Positions 26,872-38,446 of a stretch of DNA of 64,000 nt are shown here, piece by piece (position 1 is the stretch's first letter; every line of letters begins with the position of its first letter). The stretch is from assembly GCA_963786975.1 (NCBI GenBank), contig CAWBBE010000011.1, positions 868,001 to 932,000 of the forward strand. The letters run 5' to 3'. The notes below the pieces were generated by a model, which was given only the letters and a program-made list of their open reading frames with translations, was not told the DNA's origin and searched no databases. This DNA is from Palsa-506 sp963786975 (GTDB taxonomy: Bacteria; Actinomycetota; Actinomycetes; Streptosporangiales; Streptosporangiaceae). The position numbers were made by a program, and so were the translations under genes.

Positions 26872-29385
26872 GTGAAGGCCGTTGTCATGGCGGGCGGGGA
26901 GGGTACCCGGCTGCGCCCGATGACCGCCAACCAGCCGAAGCCGCTGCTGCCGGTGGCGAACAAGCCGATCATGGAGCACGTGCTGCGGCTGCTGAAGCGG
27001 CACAAGTTCGCCGAGACGGTCGTTACCGTGCAGTTCCTTGCCTCGCTGGTGCGCAATTACTTCGGCGACGGCGAGGACGTCGGGATGAGCCTGCAGTACG
27101 CCACCGAGGAGATGCCGCTCGGTACGGCCGGCAGCGTGAAGAACGCGGAAGACGAGCTGCGCGGCGCGCCGTTCCTGGTGATCTCGGGTGACGCGCTGAC
27201 CGACATCGACCTGTCCGAGATGGTGCGGTTCCACCAGGACAGCGGCGCGCTGGTGACGGTCGGCCTGACCCGGGTGCCGAACCCGCTGGAGTTCGGCATC
27301 ATCATCGTCGACGACGACGGCCGCATCCAGCGCTTCCTGGAGAAGCCGACCTGGGGCCAGGTCTTCTCGGACACCGTCAACACCGGGATCTACGTGATGG
27401 AGCCGGAGGTGCTGGCCGGCATCCCGGCCGGCCAGCCGGTGGACTGGGCCGCCGACGTGTTCCCGCGGCTGGTCAAGCGGGGCGCGCCGATGTTCGGCTG
27501 GATCGCGGACGGCTACTGGGAGGACGTCGGCACGCACGAGAGCTACCTGAAGGTGCAGGCGGACGTGCTGTCCGGCCGGGTCGAGGCGGAGATCGCCGGC
27601 TTCGAGGTCTCGCCCGGCATCTGGGTCGCCGACGGCGCCGAGGTGGATCCGGAGGCGAACCTGAGCGGGCCGCTGTGCATCGGGGAGTACGCCAAGGTCG
27701 AGGCCGGCGCGCAGATCCGCGAGTTCACCGTGATCGGCAACAACGTGGTGGTCAAGGAAGGCGCGTTCCTGCACCGCGCGGTTGTGCACAACAACGTCTA
27801 CGTCGGCCAGGGCGCTACCCTGCGCGGCTGCGTGATCGGCAAGAACACCGACGTGATGGCCTCGGCCCGGGTCGAGGAAGCCGCGGTGGTCGGCGATGAG
27901 TGCCTGATCGAGCCGGAGGCGTACATCTCCTCCGGGGTCAAGGTGTACCCGTTCAAGACCATCGAGGCCGGCGCGGTAGTCAACACCAGCGTGATCTGGG
28001 AATCCCGCGGCCAGCGCACGCTGTTCGGGCCGCGCGGGGTATGCGGGCTGATCAACGTCGAGATCACGCCCGAGCTGTGCGTCCGGCTGGCCAGCGCGTA
28101 CGCCACCACGCTCAAGAAAGGCGCGGTGGTCAGCACGTCCCGGGACGTGTCCAGGGCCGCCCGCGCGCTGAAGCGGGCCGTGCACAGCGCGCTCAACGCC
28201 AGCGCGATCAACGTGCTGGACCTGGAGGCCCAGCCGCTGCCGGTGGCCAGGTTCGAGACAGCGCGCGGCGAATGCAGCGGCGGCATCGCGCTGCGCACCA
28301 GCCCGGGCGACCCGCAGTCGATCGACATCATCTTCCTCGACGCCAGCGGAGCGGATGTGTCCCTGGCCGCCCGCAGCAAGATCGAGCGGGTGTTCTCCCG
28401 GCAGGAGTACCGGCGGGCGTTTCCCGGCGAGATCGCCGAGCTCACCTACCCGGCCCGGGTCCGCGAGTCCTACGTGCACGACCTGCTCAGCTGCGTGGAC
28501 ATGTCCGGCGTCAATGAGGCCGGGATGAAGGTGGTGGTCGACTGCGCCGGCGGCACCGTCTCGCTGATCCTCCCGGTGCTGCTCGGCCGGTTCGGCGTGG
28601 ACGTGCTGACCGTCAACAACCGGCTGGACGAGGAGTCGCCGACCCAGTCACTGGCCCAGACCAGGGCCGGCCTGCAGCGGCTCGCGGACCTGGTCGCCTC
28701 GTCCCGGGCGGACTTCGGCGTGCGGTTCGACCCGGTCGGCGAGCGGATCATGCTGGTTGACGACAAGGGCGGCATGATCAGCGATGACCGGGCGCTGCTC
28801 GTGGTCCTCGACCTGATCGCCGCCGAGCGGCGGACCGGCCGGGTGGTGCTGCCCGTCACCACCACCAGGGTCGCCAAGCAGGTCGGTGACTTCCACCATG
28901 TCCGGGTGGACTGGACCACCACCTCGTCGCACGGGCTGGCCGCGGCCACCGCGGCCTCCGACGTGATCTTCGCGGCGGACGGCCGGGGCGGCTTCATCGT
29001 GCCCGAGTTCAGCCGCAGCGTCGACGGCATCGCGGCCTTCGCCCGGCTGCTCGGGCTGGTGGCCCGGACCCGGCTGACGCTCAGCCAGATCGATGCCAGG
29101 ATCCCGGCCGCTTACCTGCTCAAGCGGTCACTGCCGACGCCGTGGGCGGCCAAGGGAAGCGTGATGCGCACCGTGGCCGAGGCGGCCGCCGACCGGGAAA
29201 TCGACACCACCGACGGGATCCGGGTGGTCGAGCCGGGGGTCGGCTGGATACTGGCGCTGCCCGACCCGGCGGATGCCGTCACCCACCTGTGGGCGGAAGG
29301 CAAAGACGATGATGCCGCGCAGGCGCTCCTTGATGAGTGGGTCGCGGTCGTGGAGGGCGCCGGGCACTGGACACCCGGGCACTGA
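26872..29385 (+). CDS. Sugar-1-phosphate nucleotidyltransferase fused to a phosphomannomutase-like domain
   Basis: An 837-residue fusion. Residues 1-230 are a nucleotidyltransferase: VVMAGGEGTRLRPMT, PKPLLPVANKP, FLVISGDALTDID, EFGIIIVDDDG and FLEKP. Residues about 240-370 are left-handed beta-helix hexapeptide repeats (PLCIGEYAKVEAGAQI, VIGNNVVVKEGAFL). Residues 375-837 resemble the phosphohexomutase fold, but the catalytic TASHNP site is replaced by RTSPGDPQS, and the metal loop DGDxDR reads FDPVGERIM, so mutase activity is doubtful. The likely role is supplying GDP-mannose or a related sugar nucleotide for glycans. The GTG start has a AAAGGAG 17 bases upstream, a little far. Confidence 0.85.
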   Translation: MKAVVMAGGEGTRLRPMTANQPKPLLPVANKPIMEHVLRLLKRHKFAETVVTVQFLASLVRNYFGDGEDVGMSLQYATEEMPLGTAGSVKNAEDELRGAPFLVISGDALTDIDLSEMVRFHQDSGALVTVGLTRVPNPLEFGIIIVDDDGRIQRFLEKPTWGQVFSDTVNTGIYVMEPEVLAGIPAGQPVDWAADVFPRLVKRGAPMFGWIADGYWEDVGTHESYLKVQADVLSGRVEAEIAGFEVSPGIWVADGAEVDPEANLSGPLCIGEYAKVEAGAQIREFTVIGNNVVVKEGAFLHRAVVHNNVYVGQGATLRGCVIGKNTDVMASARVEEAAVVGDECLIEPEAYISSGVKVYPFKTIEAGAVVNTSVIWESRGQRTLFGPRGVCGLINVEITPELCVRLASAYATTLKKGAVVSTSRDVSRAARALKRAVHSALNASAINVLDLEAQPLPVARFETARGECSGGIALRTSPGDPQSIDIIFLDASGADVSLAARSKIERVFSRQEYRRAFPGEIAELTYPARVRESYVHDLLSCVDMSGVNEAGMKVVVDCAGGTVSLILPVLLGRFGVDVLTVNNRLDEESPTQSLAQTRAGLQRLADLVASSRADFGVRFDPVGERIMLVDDKGGMISDDRALLVVLDLIAAERRTGRVVLPVTTTRVAKQVGDFHHVRVDWTTTSSHGLAAATAASDVIFAADGRGGFIVPEFSRSVDGIAAFARLLGLVARTRLTLSQIDARIPAAYLLKRSLPTPWAAKGSVMRTVAEAAADREIDTTDGIRVVEPGVGWILALPDPADAVTHLWAEGKDDDAAQALLDEWVAVVEGAGHWTPGH

Positions 29386-29747
29386 TCCGGGGCCGGATCG
29401 TACCTGTTGAGTGCCGGCGCGGACATACCCTGGCATGAGACAATCGCGGTCATCGTCGGGCGGCGACGATGCGTCGGAGGTGCGGCCAGATGTGGCGGAG
29501 GCGTCGGGAAAGTGCCCCGGTCCGTCCCGCGCGGGCCGAGCCGTCCGGGCGCGGCACCGGGGCAGCCGGGCCGCCGGGCGAGGCCGGCCGGGGCTTCGCG
29601 TGGCGGCACCGTGCGTGGCGCATGGACCGGCGCGCCGCGGCGCAGGTAGCTTGGACAGCGCCACCGGAGTACGCGGTCGGCGGCGCCCAGACCGACCTGG
29701 TTCCCGCCCCGGTCGCGTGGCCGACTGAGGGGAGGCCTGGCAACGAG
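29386..29747. other. Intergenic region upstream of garA
   Basis: About 360 bases. A TTGAG-type hexamer near 29406 and AT-richer bases to 29450 could belong to a promoter for garA. The remainder is very GC-rich, and although frames are open none resembles a known protein. No gcvH is present, although gcvH precedes garA in mycobacteria. Confidence 0.4.
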
Positions 29748-30296
29748 ATGCCCAGCGTCTACTGCACCGGATGCGGCCGGGCGAACCCCGCGGGGGCTCG
29801 CTTCTGCTCGCATTGCGGCACCGCGCTCGCCTATGGCGGCGGCGAGGGCACGACCGAGACCACATCGATCATCTCCGCGGCCAACGCCGAGCTGGCCGAG
29901 GCAGAGTTCGGCGACGATCCCATCGCCGATCCGGCGACGCTGGCCGCGCTCCCGGCCGGCACGGCGCTGCTGGTCGTCCGGCGCGGCCCGAACGCGGGCA
30001 GCAGGTTCCTGCTGGACAGCGATCTCACCACCGCCGGCCGCCATCCGGAGAGTGACATCTTCCTCGACGACGTCACGGTCTCCCGGCGGCATGCCGAGTT
30101 CTACCGGCAGGCCGGCACGTTCACGGTCCGCGACGTGGGCAGCCTCAACGGCACCTACGTGAACCGGGAGCGGATCGAGGAAACCGAGCTGAGCGGCGGT
30201 GACGAGGTCCAGGTGGGCAAGTTCCGGCTGCTGTTCCTGCTGAGCCCGCGCTCGCACGCGGAGTACGGCGGCGGGGGCGCGCAGGTCGGGGGATGA
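29748..30296 (+). CDS. garA: GarA/OdhI-type FHA protein with N-terminal zinc ribbon
   Basis: GarA proteins bind and inhibit 2-oxoglutarate dehydrogenase and glutamate dehydrogenase until phosphorylated by PknB/PknG-type kinases. The ETTS phosphorylation motif is present (TTETTS, residues 35-40). The FHA domain is complete: TTAGRHPESDIFLDD, TVSRRHAEF and VRDVGSLNGTYVN. Unlike mycobacterial GarA, it begins with a zinc-ribbon CTGCG...FCSHCG (C6, C9, C20, C23). At 182 residues it is slightly longer than usual. The start is preceded by GGGGAGG. The MerR gene overlaps by ATGA, as in the garA-Rv1828 arrangement. Confidence 0.88.
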   Translation: MPSVYCTGCGRANPAGARFCSHCGTALAYGGGEGTTETTSIISAANAELAEAEFGDDPIADPATLAALPAGTALLVVRRGPNAGSRFLLDSDLTTAGRHPESDIFLDDVTVSRRHAEFYRQAGTFTVRDVGSLNGTYVNRERIEETELSGGDEVQVGKFRLLFLLSPRSHAEYGGGGAQVGG

Positions 30297-31171
30297 ACGC
30301 TCAGCCTGCCCAGCCGTACCTCGGCATCGGCGAGGTGCTCGCCAAGCTCCGCGCGGACTTTCCCGACGTCAGCGTCTCCAAGATCCGCTTCCTTGAGTCA
30401 GAAGGCCTGATCGCGCCCGCCCGCTCGCCGTCCGGATACCGCAAGTTCGCGGTGGCCGACGTCGAGCGGCTGCGGTACATCCTGACCGCCCAGCGCGACC
30501 AGTACCTGCCGCTGCGGGTGATCAGGGAACGCCTGGTGCCCGCCGTGGCAGCGGCCGGCCCGGAGGACCGCGCCGGGGCCCGCGGTACCGCGGCCGCGGC
30601 GCCCGGCCCGGCCGGCCGCGATAGCCAGCCGGCCCTGCTGAGCCGGCGCGAACTGCTCGCCGCCGCGGGCATCAGCGATGAGCAGCTGGCCGAGCTCGAG
30701 GATTTCGGCCTGCTGCGCCGCCACGGACGGCAGTTCGGCCAGGACGCGCTCGAAGTCGCCAGGACCGTCGGCGCGCTGGCGGCCTACGGCGTCGAGGCCC
30801 GGCACCTGCGCGCCGTGCGCGCCGCGGCCGAGCGCGAGATGTCGCTGATCGAGCAGGTGATCGCGCCCACGCTGCGGCAGCGGAACGCGGCGGCCAGGCA
30901 GCAGGCGGGGGCCGCGGCGCGGCAGATCGCCGCCCTGTCGCTGCGGCTGCACCGCGCGCTGATCGAGACCGCGCTGGCCGAGGCCGGGCTGCCCGGCAGC
31001 GGGCTGCCGGACGCCGGGCCGCCGGGATCAGCCGGGCCGGCCTGGCCGGACGAGTCCGGCCAGCAGGGCACCGAGCCGGGTTCCGCGGCCGACGGCTACC
31101 CGCAGCCGGCCCGGCGCCGGGCGGCTGGCGGCGGGCACCCAGGCCATGGTTTCGGCGGGGCAACTGCATGA
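30293..31171 (+). CDS. MerR-family regulator, FtsR-like
   Basis: The N-terminal winged helix reads YLGIGEVLAKLRADFPDVSVSKIRFLE, then EGLIAPARSPSGYRKFAVADVERLRYI, closely resembling Rv1828/FtsR, which controls ftsZ in corynebacteria. A second DNA-binding-like or dimerisation segment follows (LLSRRELLAAAGISDEQLAELEDFGLL). The C-terminal 60 residues are a Pro/Gly-rich tail, which is unusual for the family. The gene overlaps garA by four bases. The order GarA, FtsR-like, bifunctional nuclease, second MerR is the same as mycobacterial Rv1827-Rv1830. Confidence 0.82.
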   Translation: MNAQPAQPYLGIGEVLAKLRADFPDVSVSKIRFLESEGLIAPARSPSGYRKFAVADVERLRYILTAQRDQYLPLRVIRERLVPAVAAAGPEDRAGARGTAAAAPGPAGRDSQPALLSRRELLAAAGISDEQLAELEDFGLLRRHGRQFGQDALEVARTVGALAAYGVEARHLRAVRAAAEREMSLIEQVIAPTLRQRNAAARQQAGAAARQIAALSLRLHRALIETALAEAGLPGSGLPDAGPPGSAGPAWPDESGQQGTEPGSAADGYPQPARRRAAGGGHPGHGFGGATA

Positions 31172-31263
31172 GCGTTTTAACGGGTCGTGGCGGCGCCGGT
31201 CGCCGTCCGGTACCGGGAATGGCGCCGGGGCTCGGGCGAGTTACCGGCGGTAGCCGGTGTACG

Positions 31264-31292
31264 TTGACAAAGGGAGCGCCCTTAAGCAGGGT
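31264..31292 (+). promoter_or_regulatory. Candidate promoter upstream of the bifunctional nuclease gene
   Basis: A perfect TTGACA -35 box at 31264-31269 is followed, after 17 bases, by CAGGGT at 31287-31292, which keeps only the A2 and T6 of a -10 box. It lies about 50 bases before the GTG at 31339. The weak -10 makes this a candidate only. Confidence 0.35.
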
Positions 31293-31338
31293 CCGAAGAA
31301 GGGTCAGCGCGTCAGGCGCACGTGAGGACGGAGCCGCC

Positions 31339-31809
31339 GTGAGGCAGATGGAGGTCGTAGGCGTCCGGGTTGAGATGCCCACGAACAACCCCATCGTCCT
31401 GCTGAAGGAGACGCAGGGGGAGAGGTACTTGCCGATCTGGATCGGCCCGATGGAGGCGACGGCGATCGCCTTCGCCCAGCAGGGCATGGTGCCCGCGCGG
31501 CCGCTGACCCATGACCTGTTCCGGGACGTGCTGGAAGCGCTCGGCGTGCAGCTGCGCACCGTCAACATCACCGCGCTGCGGGACGGCATCTTCTTCGCCG
31601 ACCTGATCTTCTCCAACGGCAAGGAAGTAAGCGCCAGGCCGTCGGACTCGATCGCGCTCGCGCTGCGGACCGGCGCCACGATCTTCGCCAGCGACGAGAT
31701 CCTGGACGAGGCGGGCGTGGCGATCCCGGACGAGCAGGAGGACGAGGTCGAGAAATTCCGCGAGTTCCTCGACACGATCACGCCGGAGGACTTCGGCCGC
31801 GCCACCTGA
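31339..31809 (+). CDS. Bifunctional nuclease (DUF151) family protein
   Basis: A 156-residue protein of the DUF151 family, which includes nucleases acting on DNA and RNA and a mycobacterial virulence factor homologue (Rv1829). Key blocks are LPIWIGPMEATAIAFAQQG, RPLTHDLFRDVLEALG, DGIFFADLIFSNG and ARPSDSIALALRTGATIFASDEILDEAG. GTG at 31339 has GGAG five bases upstream; an ATG nine bases later is an alternative. The gene follows the ftsR-like gene after a gap of 167 bases that contains a candidate promoter. Its physiological substrate is unknown. Confidence 0.88.
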   Translation: MRQMEVVGVRVEMPTNNPIVLLKETQGERYLPIWIGPMEATAIAFAQQGMVPARPLTHDLFRDVLEALGVQLRTVNITALRDGIFFADLIFSNGKEVSARPSDSIALALRTGATIFASDEILDEAGVAIPDEQEDEVEKFREFLDTITPEDFGRAT

Positions 31810-32020
31810 GGCGCCGCGCTGCCGGGGGCCGGGGCCGGGCAGCCCGCGGCTGTGCCACCAGAGAGCGGCGCGGCGCGCTGGTGCCAGCGGGACCGGTGGT
31901 CTGTCACGGTTGGTCACTCTTACCGCGACGCGCCGGGCCAGATCGTTGACGAGTTCACCGTGGCCGGCCTACGGTGCGAGACGTGTACCCAGGGAGGCCG
32001 CTCCCGGGCCGGAGGTGGGC

Positions 32021-32653
32021 GTGGCGGTAACTAAAGGTGAGGGCCAGGCGCCGGGCGTTCGCCGCGCGGCAGCCAGGCGCGCGGAGGAGCAGGGCCTGCT
32101 TTTCGGCGAGGAATTCGCCGTGCAGCCGGAGCCGCCGCAGGCCGAGACCGACGGCTACCGTGGCCCGACGGCGTGCGCCGCGGCCGGCATCACCTACCGG
32201 CAGCTCGACTACTGGGCCCGCACCGGCCTGGTCGAGCCGAGCGTCCAGGCGGCCACCGGATCCGGGTCGCAGCGGCTCTACGGGTTCCGCGACATCCTCG
32301 TGCTCAAGGTCGTGAAGCGGCTGCTCGACACCGGGATCTCGCTGCAGCAGATCCGGGCCGCGGTCGCGCACCTGCGCACCCAGGGCGCCAGTGACCTGGC
32401 CAGGGTCACGCTGATGAGCGACGGCGCCAGCGTCTACGAGTGCACGTCGCCGGACGAGGTCGTGGATCTGCTGCAGGGCGGCCAGGGCGTGTTCGGCATC
32501 GCGCTCGGCCGGGTCTGGCAGGAGGTCGAGGGCAGCCTCGCCGAGCTGCCTGCCGAGCGCGCGGCGGGCAGCGCGGACGACGGCGCGCCGGACGGCCAGG
32601 GCCCGGCCAGCGCAGACGAGCTGTCCAGGCGCCGCGCCCGCAGGATCGGCTAG
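32021..32653 (+). CDS. MerR-family regulator (Rv1830-like)
   Basis: A 210-residue regulator with a single MerR helix-turn-helix: AAGITYRQLDYWARTGLVEPS, then GSQRLYGFRDILVLKVVKRLLDTGISLQQIRAAVAHLR. The C-terminal part, SDGASVYECTSPDEVVDLLQGGQGVFGIALG, is a conserved ligand-binding-like segment of this subfamily. GTG at 32021 has GGAGG with five-base spacing. Its position after the bifunctional nuclease gene matches mycobacterial Rv1830. Its target genes are unknown. Confidence 0.85.
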   Translation: MAVTKGEGQAPGVRRAAARRAEEQGLLFGEEFAVQPEPPQAETDGYRGPTACAAAGITYRQLDYWARTGLVEPSVQAATGSGSQRLYGFRDILVLKVVKRLLDTGISLQQIRAAVAHLRTQGASDLARVTLMSDGASVYECTSPDEVVDLLQGGQGVFGIALGRVWQEVEGSLAELPAERAAGSADDGAPDGQGPASADELSRRRARRIG

Positions 32654-32920
32654 CCGGGCGCCGGCCAGCCGCGGCCAGCTGCCGTCGCGGGGCGCGACCA
32701 GGGCAAAGACCCTAAGACCCAGGGTTAACGGGACTCACCGGTAACTGCCGCCTGCTGCGGCAGGCGGCCGCCGGGGAACCGCCCCGGGCTGCCCCGGCGG
32801 GGAGGGCCGTGGCCGCGGGAAACCGCAGCCGCGGCGGAGCCGGGACCGGCCGCGATGACAGTGCGATCACGCCGCGGCGGCTGGCCGGGGAGGCCACGTT
32901 AAAAATGCTAATTTGACTGG

Positions 32921-33820
32921 ATGCCCGCGACCATCTCCGTCCGCGACATCCGCAAGTCGTACGGGGCCCTGCAGGCCGTTGACGGGGTCAGCTTCGAGGT
33001 CGCGCCCGGCGAGTTCTTCGGCATCCTGGGCCCGAACGGGGCCGGCAAGACCACCACGCTGGAGATCATGGAGGGGCTGCGCGAGCCCGACACGGGCGAC
33101 GCGACCGTACTCGGCATGCCCGCCTGGCCGCGGAACCGGGCGCTGCTGCCGCGGATCGGCGTTCAGCTGCAGGCATCCTCGTTCTTCGAGCGGCTGACCG
33201 CCAGGGAGCAGCTGGCCACCTTCGCCTCGCTCTACGGGATCCCGGCTCGCCGGGCCGACGAGATGCTCGAGGTGGTGGGCCTGACCGACAAGGCAGGCAC
33301 CAGGACGGAGAAGCTGTCCGGCGGCCAGGCGCAGCGGCTGTCCATCGCCTGTGCCCTCGTGCACGGGCCGGACGTCGTCTTCCTGGACGAGCCGACCGGC
33401 GCGCTCGACCCGCAGGCCCGGCGTAACCTGTGGGACCTGCTGCGCGGGATCGCGGCGGAAGGCCGCACGGTGGTGCTGACCACCCATCACATGGACGAGG
33501 CGGAGATCCTCTGCGAGCGGGTAGCGATCATGGACCACGGCAGGATCCTGCAGATCGGGCCGCCGGCCGCGCTGGTCCGGTCGCTCGGCTTCCCGACCAG
33601 GATCACCGTCGAGTCCGGCCCGGCCGCGGCCGGCCCGCAGGCCGCGCTGCCGGGTGACGTGGTGGCCGACGACGGGGTGTCGCTGACCATCGTCACCCAG
33701 GACCCGGCGCGGGCTCTCGGCTGGCTGGCCGAGCGCGGCGCGCTGGCCGGGCTGCAGGTCCGCGGCGGCACCCTGGAGGACGTCTTCCTGCAGCTCACCG
33801 GGCGGGAGTATCGCGCATGA
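32921..33820 (+). CDS. ABC transporter ATP-binding protein (drug/lipid-export type)
   Basis: The ATPase of an ABC-2-type exporter. Walker A GPNGAGKT at residues 37-44, signature LSGGQ, Walker B VVFLDEPTGALDPQ and the H-loop TTHHMDEAE are intact. The C-terminal extension LEDVFLQLTGREYRA is typical of the DrrA/CcmA-like export group. The region just upstream is AT-rich for this genome (TTAAAAATGCTAATTTGAC at 32899 on); TAATTT at 32909-32914 is a good -10 box only six bases before the ATG, suggesting a leaderless mRNA. The permease gene follows at an ATGA overlap. Confidence 0.9.
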   Translation: MPATISVRDIRKSYGALQAVDGVSFEVAPGEFFGILGPNGAGKTTTLEIMEGLREPDTGDATVLGMPAWPRNRALLPRIGVQLQASSFFERLTAREQLATFASLYGIPARRADEMLEVVGLTDKAGTRTEKLSGGQAQRLSIACALVHGPDVVFLDEPTGALDPQARRNLWDLLRGIAAEGRTVVLTTHHMDEAEILCERVAIMDHGRILQIGPPAALVRSLGFPTRITVESGPAAAGPQAALPGDVVADDGVSLTIVTQDPARALGWLAERGALAGLQVRGGTLEDVFLQLTGREYRA

Positions 33821-33881
33821 GCGAGCCGGCCGCTGGCCGGCGCCGGCCAGGACGCGCGCCCTGCGCAGCCTTTCCCGGGCG

Positions 33882-34910
33882 ATGTTCCTCGGATTCGTCC
33901 GGGACCGCACCGCGATGATCTTCACGATCCTGATCCCGGTGCTGTTCCTCGTGCTGCTCGGCTCGATCTTCAAGAGCTCGGCCACGCCGCAGGTCAGCGT
34001 CATCGAGGTGGGCCGGGTCAGCATGCTCGGCCAGGCGGCCGGGCACGGCCAGCTGAGCCGGATCCTGAAGATCACCAAGTCGCGGGACCTGGCGGCGGCG
34101 GTGCGCGACGTGCGGCAGGGCACCGACGACGCCGTCGTGCAGCAGCAGGGCAACACGCTCGTCGTCCGCTACTCGATCGCGGACCAGGTGACCGCCGGCG
34201 TGGTGAACACGGTCTTCTCGTCGATCGTGCAGCAGGCCAATCAGCAGGCAGCCGGCCGCCCGGCCGCCTTCCGGCTGTCCGCCCAGCAGGTCGAGGACAA
34301 GTCGCTGAAGCCGATCCAGTACCTGGCACCCGGCCTGCTCGGCTGGGCCATCGCGTCCGGCGCCACCTTCGGCGCGGCGATCACGCTGGTGAGCTGGCGG
34401 GAGAACAAGCTGCTCCGCCGGCTCCGGCTGGCGCCAGCCAGCGCCGCGTCGGTGGTCGGCGCCCGGATCGGGGTCAGCCTGGCCGTCGCGTTCGTCCAGC
34501 TGGCCGCGTTCCTGGCCATCGCCACCACCCCGTACTTCGGGCTGAAGCTGACCGCCTCCTGGTGGATGGCGATCCCGATCGTGGCCTGCGGCACGCTGGC
34601 CTTCCTGTCGATCGGGCTGCTGGTCGGGGCGGTGGCGAAAACCCAGCAGGCGGCGACGTCGATCGCGAACCTGGTGATCCTGCCGATGGCGTTCCTGGGC
34701 GGCGCGTTCGTCCCGCTCAACTTCGCGCCCGCGTGGATCCAGGACGTCTCCTACCTGCTGCCGCTGCGCTACCTGGTGGTCGGCATGCAGGACGTGATGG
34801 CCCGCGGCGACGGGCCGGGCTCGGCGCTGCCGGCGATCGGGCTGCTGCTCGGCATCGCCGCGGTGCTGACCGGCATCGCGGCCCGGGTGTTCCGGTGGGA
34901 CCAGATCTAG
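33882..34910 (+). CDS. ABC-2-type permease (N terminus in doubt)
   Basis: Membrane partner of the preceding ATPase: one N-terminal membrane helix (MIFTILIPVLFLVLLGSIF), a roughly 150-residue extracytoplasmic region, then five C-terminal helices with the conserved LGWAIASGATFGAAITLVSWRE and LVILPMAFLGGAFVPL. The ATG at 33882 is the first start in this frame, but the segment just before it, RTRALRSLSRAMFLGFVRDR, is clearly coding. An ATG at 33817 overlaps the ATPase stop as ATGA in another frame, so the true start is probably 33817 with a one-base deletion around 33845-33860. The exported substrate is unknown. Confidence 0.8.
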   Translation: MFLGFVRDRTAMIFTILIPVLFLVLLGSIFKSSATPQVSVIEVGRVSMLGQAAGHGQLSRILKITKSRDLAAAVRDVRQGTDDAVVQQQGNTLVVRYSIADQVTAGVVNTVFSSIVQQANQQAAGRPAAFRLSAQQVEDKSLKPIQYLAPGLLGWAIASGATFGAAITLVSWRENKLLRRLRLAPASAASVVGARIGVSLAVAFVQLAAFLAIATTPYFGLKLTASWWMAIPIVACGTLAFLSIGLLVGAVAKTQQAATSIANLVILPMAFLGGAFVPLNFAPAWIQDVSYLLPLRYLVVGMQDVMARGDGPGSALPAIGLLLGIAAVLTGIAARVFRWDQI

Positions 34911-35000
34911 GCCGCGGTCATCTGGCCGGAACATCTGGCCGGAAACATCTGGCCGGAAACATAGGGCCAGCCGGGTGCCTCGGGTAGGCTCGCAGGCGCT

Positions 35001-35137
35001 GACGACACCGCCCGGGAGAGACCCCGCGCACGCGGCGGGGCGCCGAAGGGGCAACCTCCCCGGAACCTCTCAGGCAGCATGGACCGGGCGGGCCAGGCGT
35101 CTCTGAAGGCTGCCCTCGCGGCGGGCGACAGAGGGGG
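35001..35137 (+). promoter_or_regulatory. Glycine riboswitch
   Basis: The aptamer core is recognisable: GGGAGAGACC at 35014-35023, GCCGAAGGGGCAACC at 35042-35056 and CCTCTCAGGCA at 35066-35076, the conserved glycine-aptamer blocks, followed by GGACCGGG. A second hairpin pairs TCTCTG (35100-35105) with CAGAGG (35128-35133) and may be a reduced second aptamer or the expression platform. It lies directly upstream of gcvP, the expected target: glycine binding should turn on glycine breakdown. Confidence 0.88.
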
Positions 35138-35190
35138 AGCCAGGCAGCCGCGCGCCGCGGCTGCGCCGGACCGCCCCGCAGGAGACGGCG

Positions 35191-38058
<2,868 letters not shown>

Positions 38059-38104
38059 CCGGCGCCGCGGGCCGGCCGCCGGGCCGGCCGCACGAGGAGG
38101 ATGC

Positions 38105-38446
38105 ATGCACGTCATCAAGGACGCCGGGAGCTTTACCGAGCCGCCCGGCGGTGCCGGGAATCACTGGGCCGAGCAGCTCCGGGTCGCGGACCTGAGCGTC
38201 GGCACCTACTCGGTCCGCCGCGGCGGGCTCGACGACCAGGTGCCGCACGCCGAGGACGAGATCTACGTGGTGACTGCCGGGCAGGCCAGCCTGGAAGCCG
38301 GCCGGGAGCGCATCCGGGTCGGCCCGGGCTCAGTCGTCTACGTGGCGGCCGGCGAGGTGCACCGGTTCACCGACATCACCGAGGATTTAGCCGCGCTCGT
38401 GCTGTTCGCCCCGGCCGAGGGCAGCCGCGCGGCGGCGCCCGGCTAG
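38105..38446 (+). CDS. Cupin-fold protein
   Basis: A 113-residue single-domain cupin. HAEDEIYVVTAGQASLEAG carries the first metal-binding motif (H...E) and GSVVYVAAGEVHRFTDIT the second (H). Such proteins bind a metal and a small ligand; the reaction is not predictable. It has an excellent GAGGAGG ribosome site and lies 46 bases after gcvP, so it may be co-transcribed. Its TAG stop shares CTAG with the convergent hpnB-like gene. Confidence 0.82.
   Translation: MHVIKDAGSFTEPPGGAGNHWAEQLRVADLSVGTYSVRRGGLDDQVPHAEDEIYVVTAGQASLEAGRERIRVGPGSVVYVAAGEVHRFTDITEDLAALVLFAPAEGSRAAAPG

Noticed and set aside
26491..28479. A 662-codon reverse frame opposite the nucleotidyltransferase fusion
   Set aside because: It matches no family and overlaps a gene with clear catalytic motifs.
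29469..29747. N-terminal extension of GarA from an upstream in-frame ATG
   Set aside because: The extension is Arg/Ala-rich with no GarA similarity, while the ATG at 29748 follows GGGGAGG and starts the zinc ribbon directly.
31168..31338. Upstream in-frame ATG for the bifunctional nuclease
   Set aside because: It overlaps the ftsR-like stop, but the added 57 residues do not resemble the family and contain the candidate promoter.
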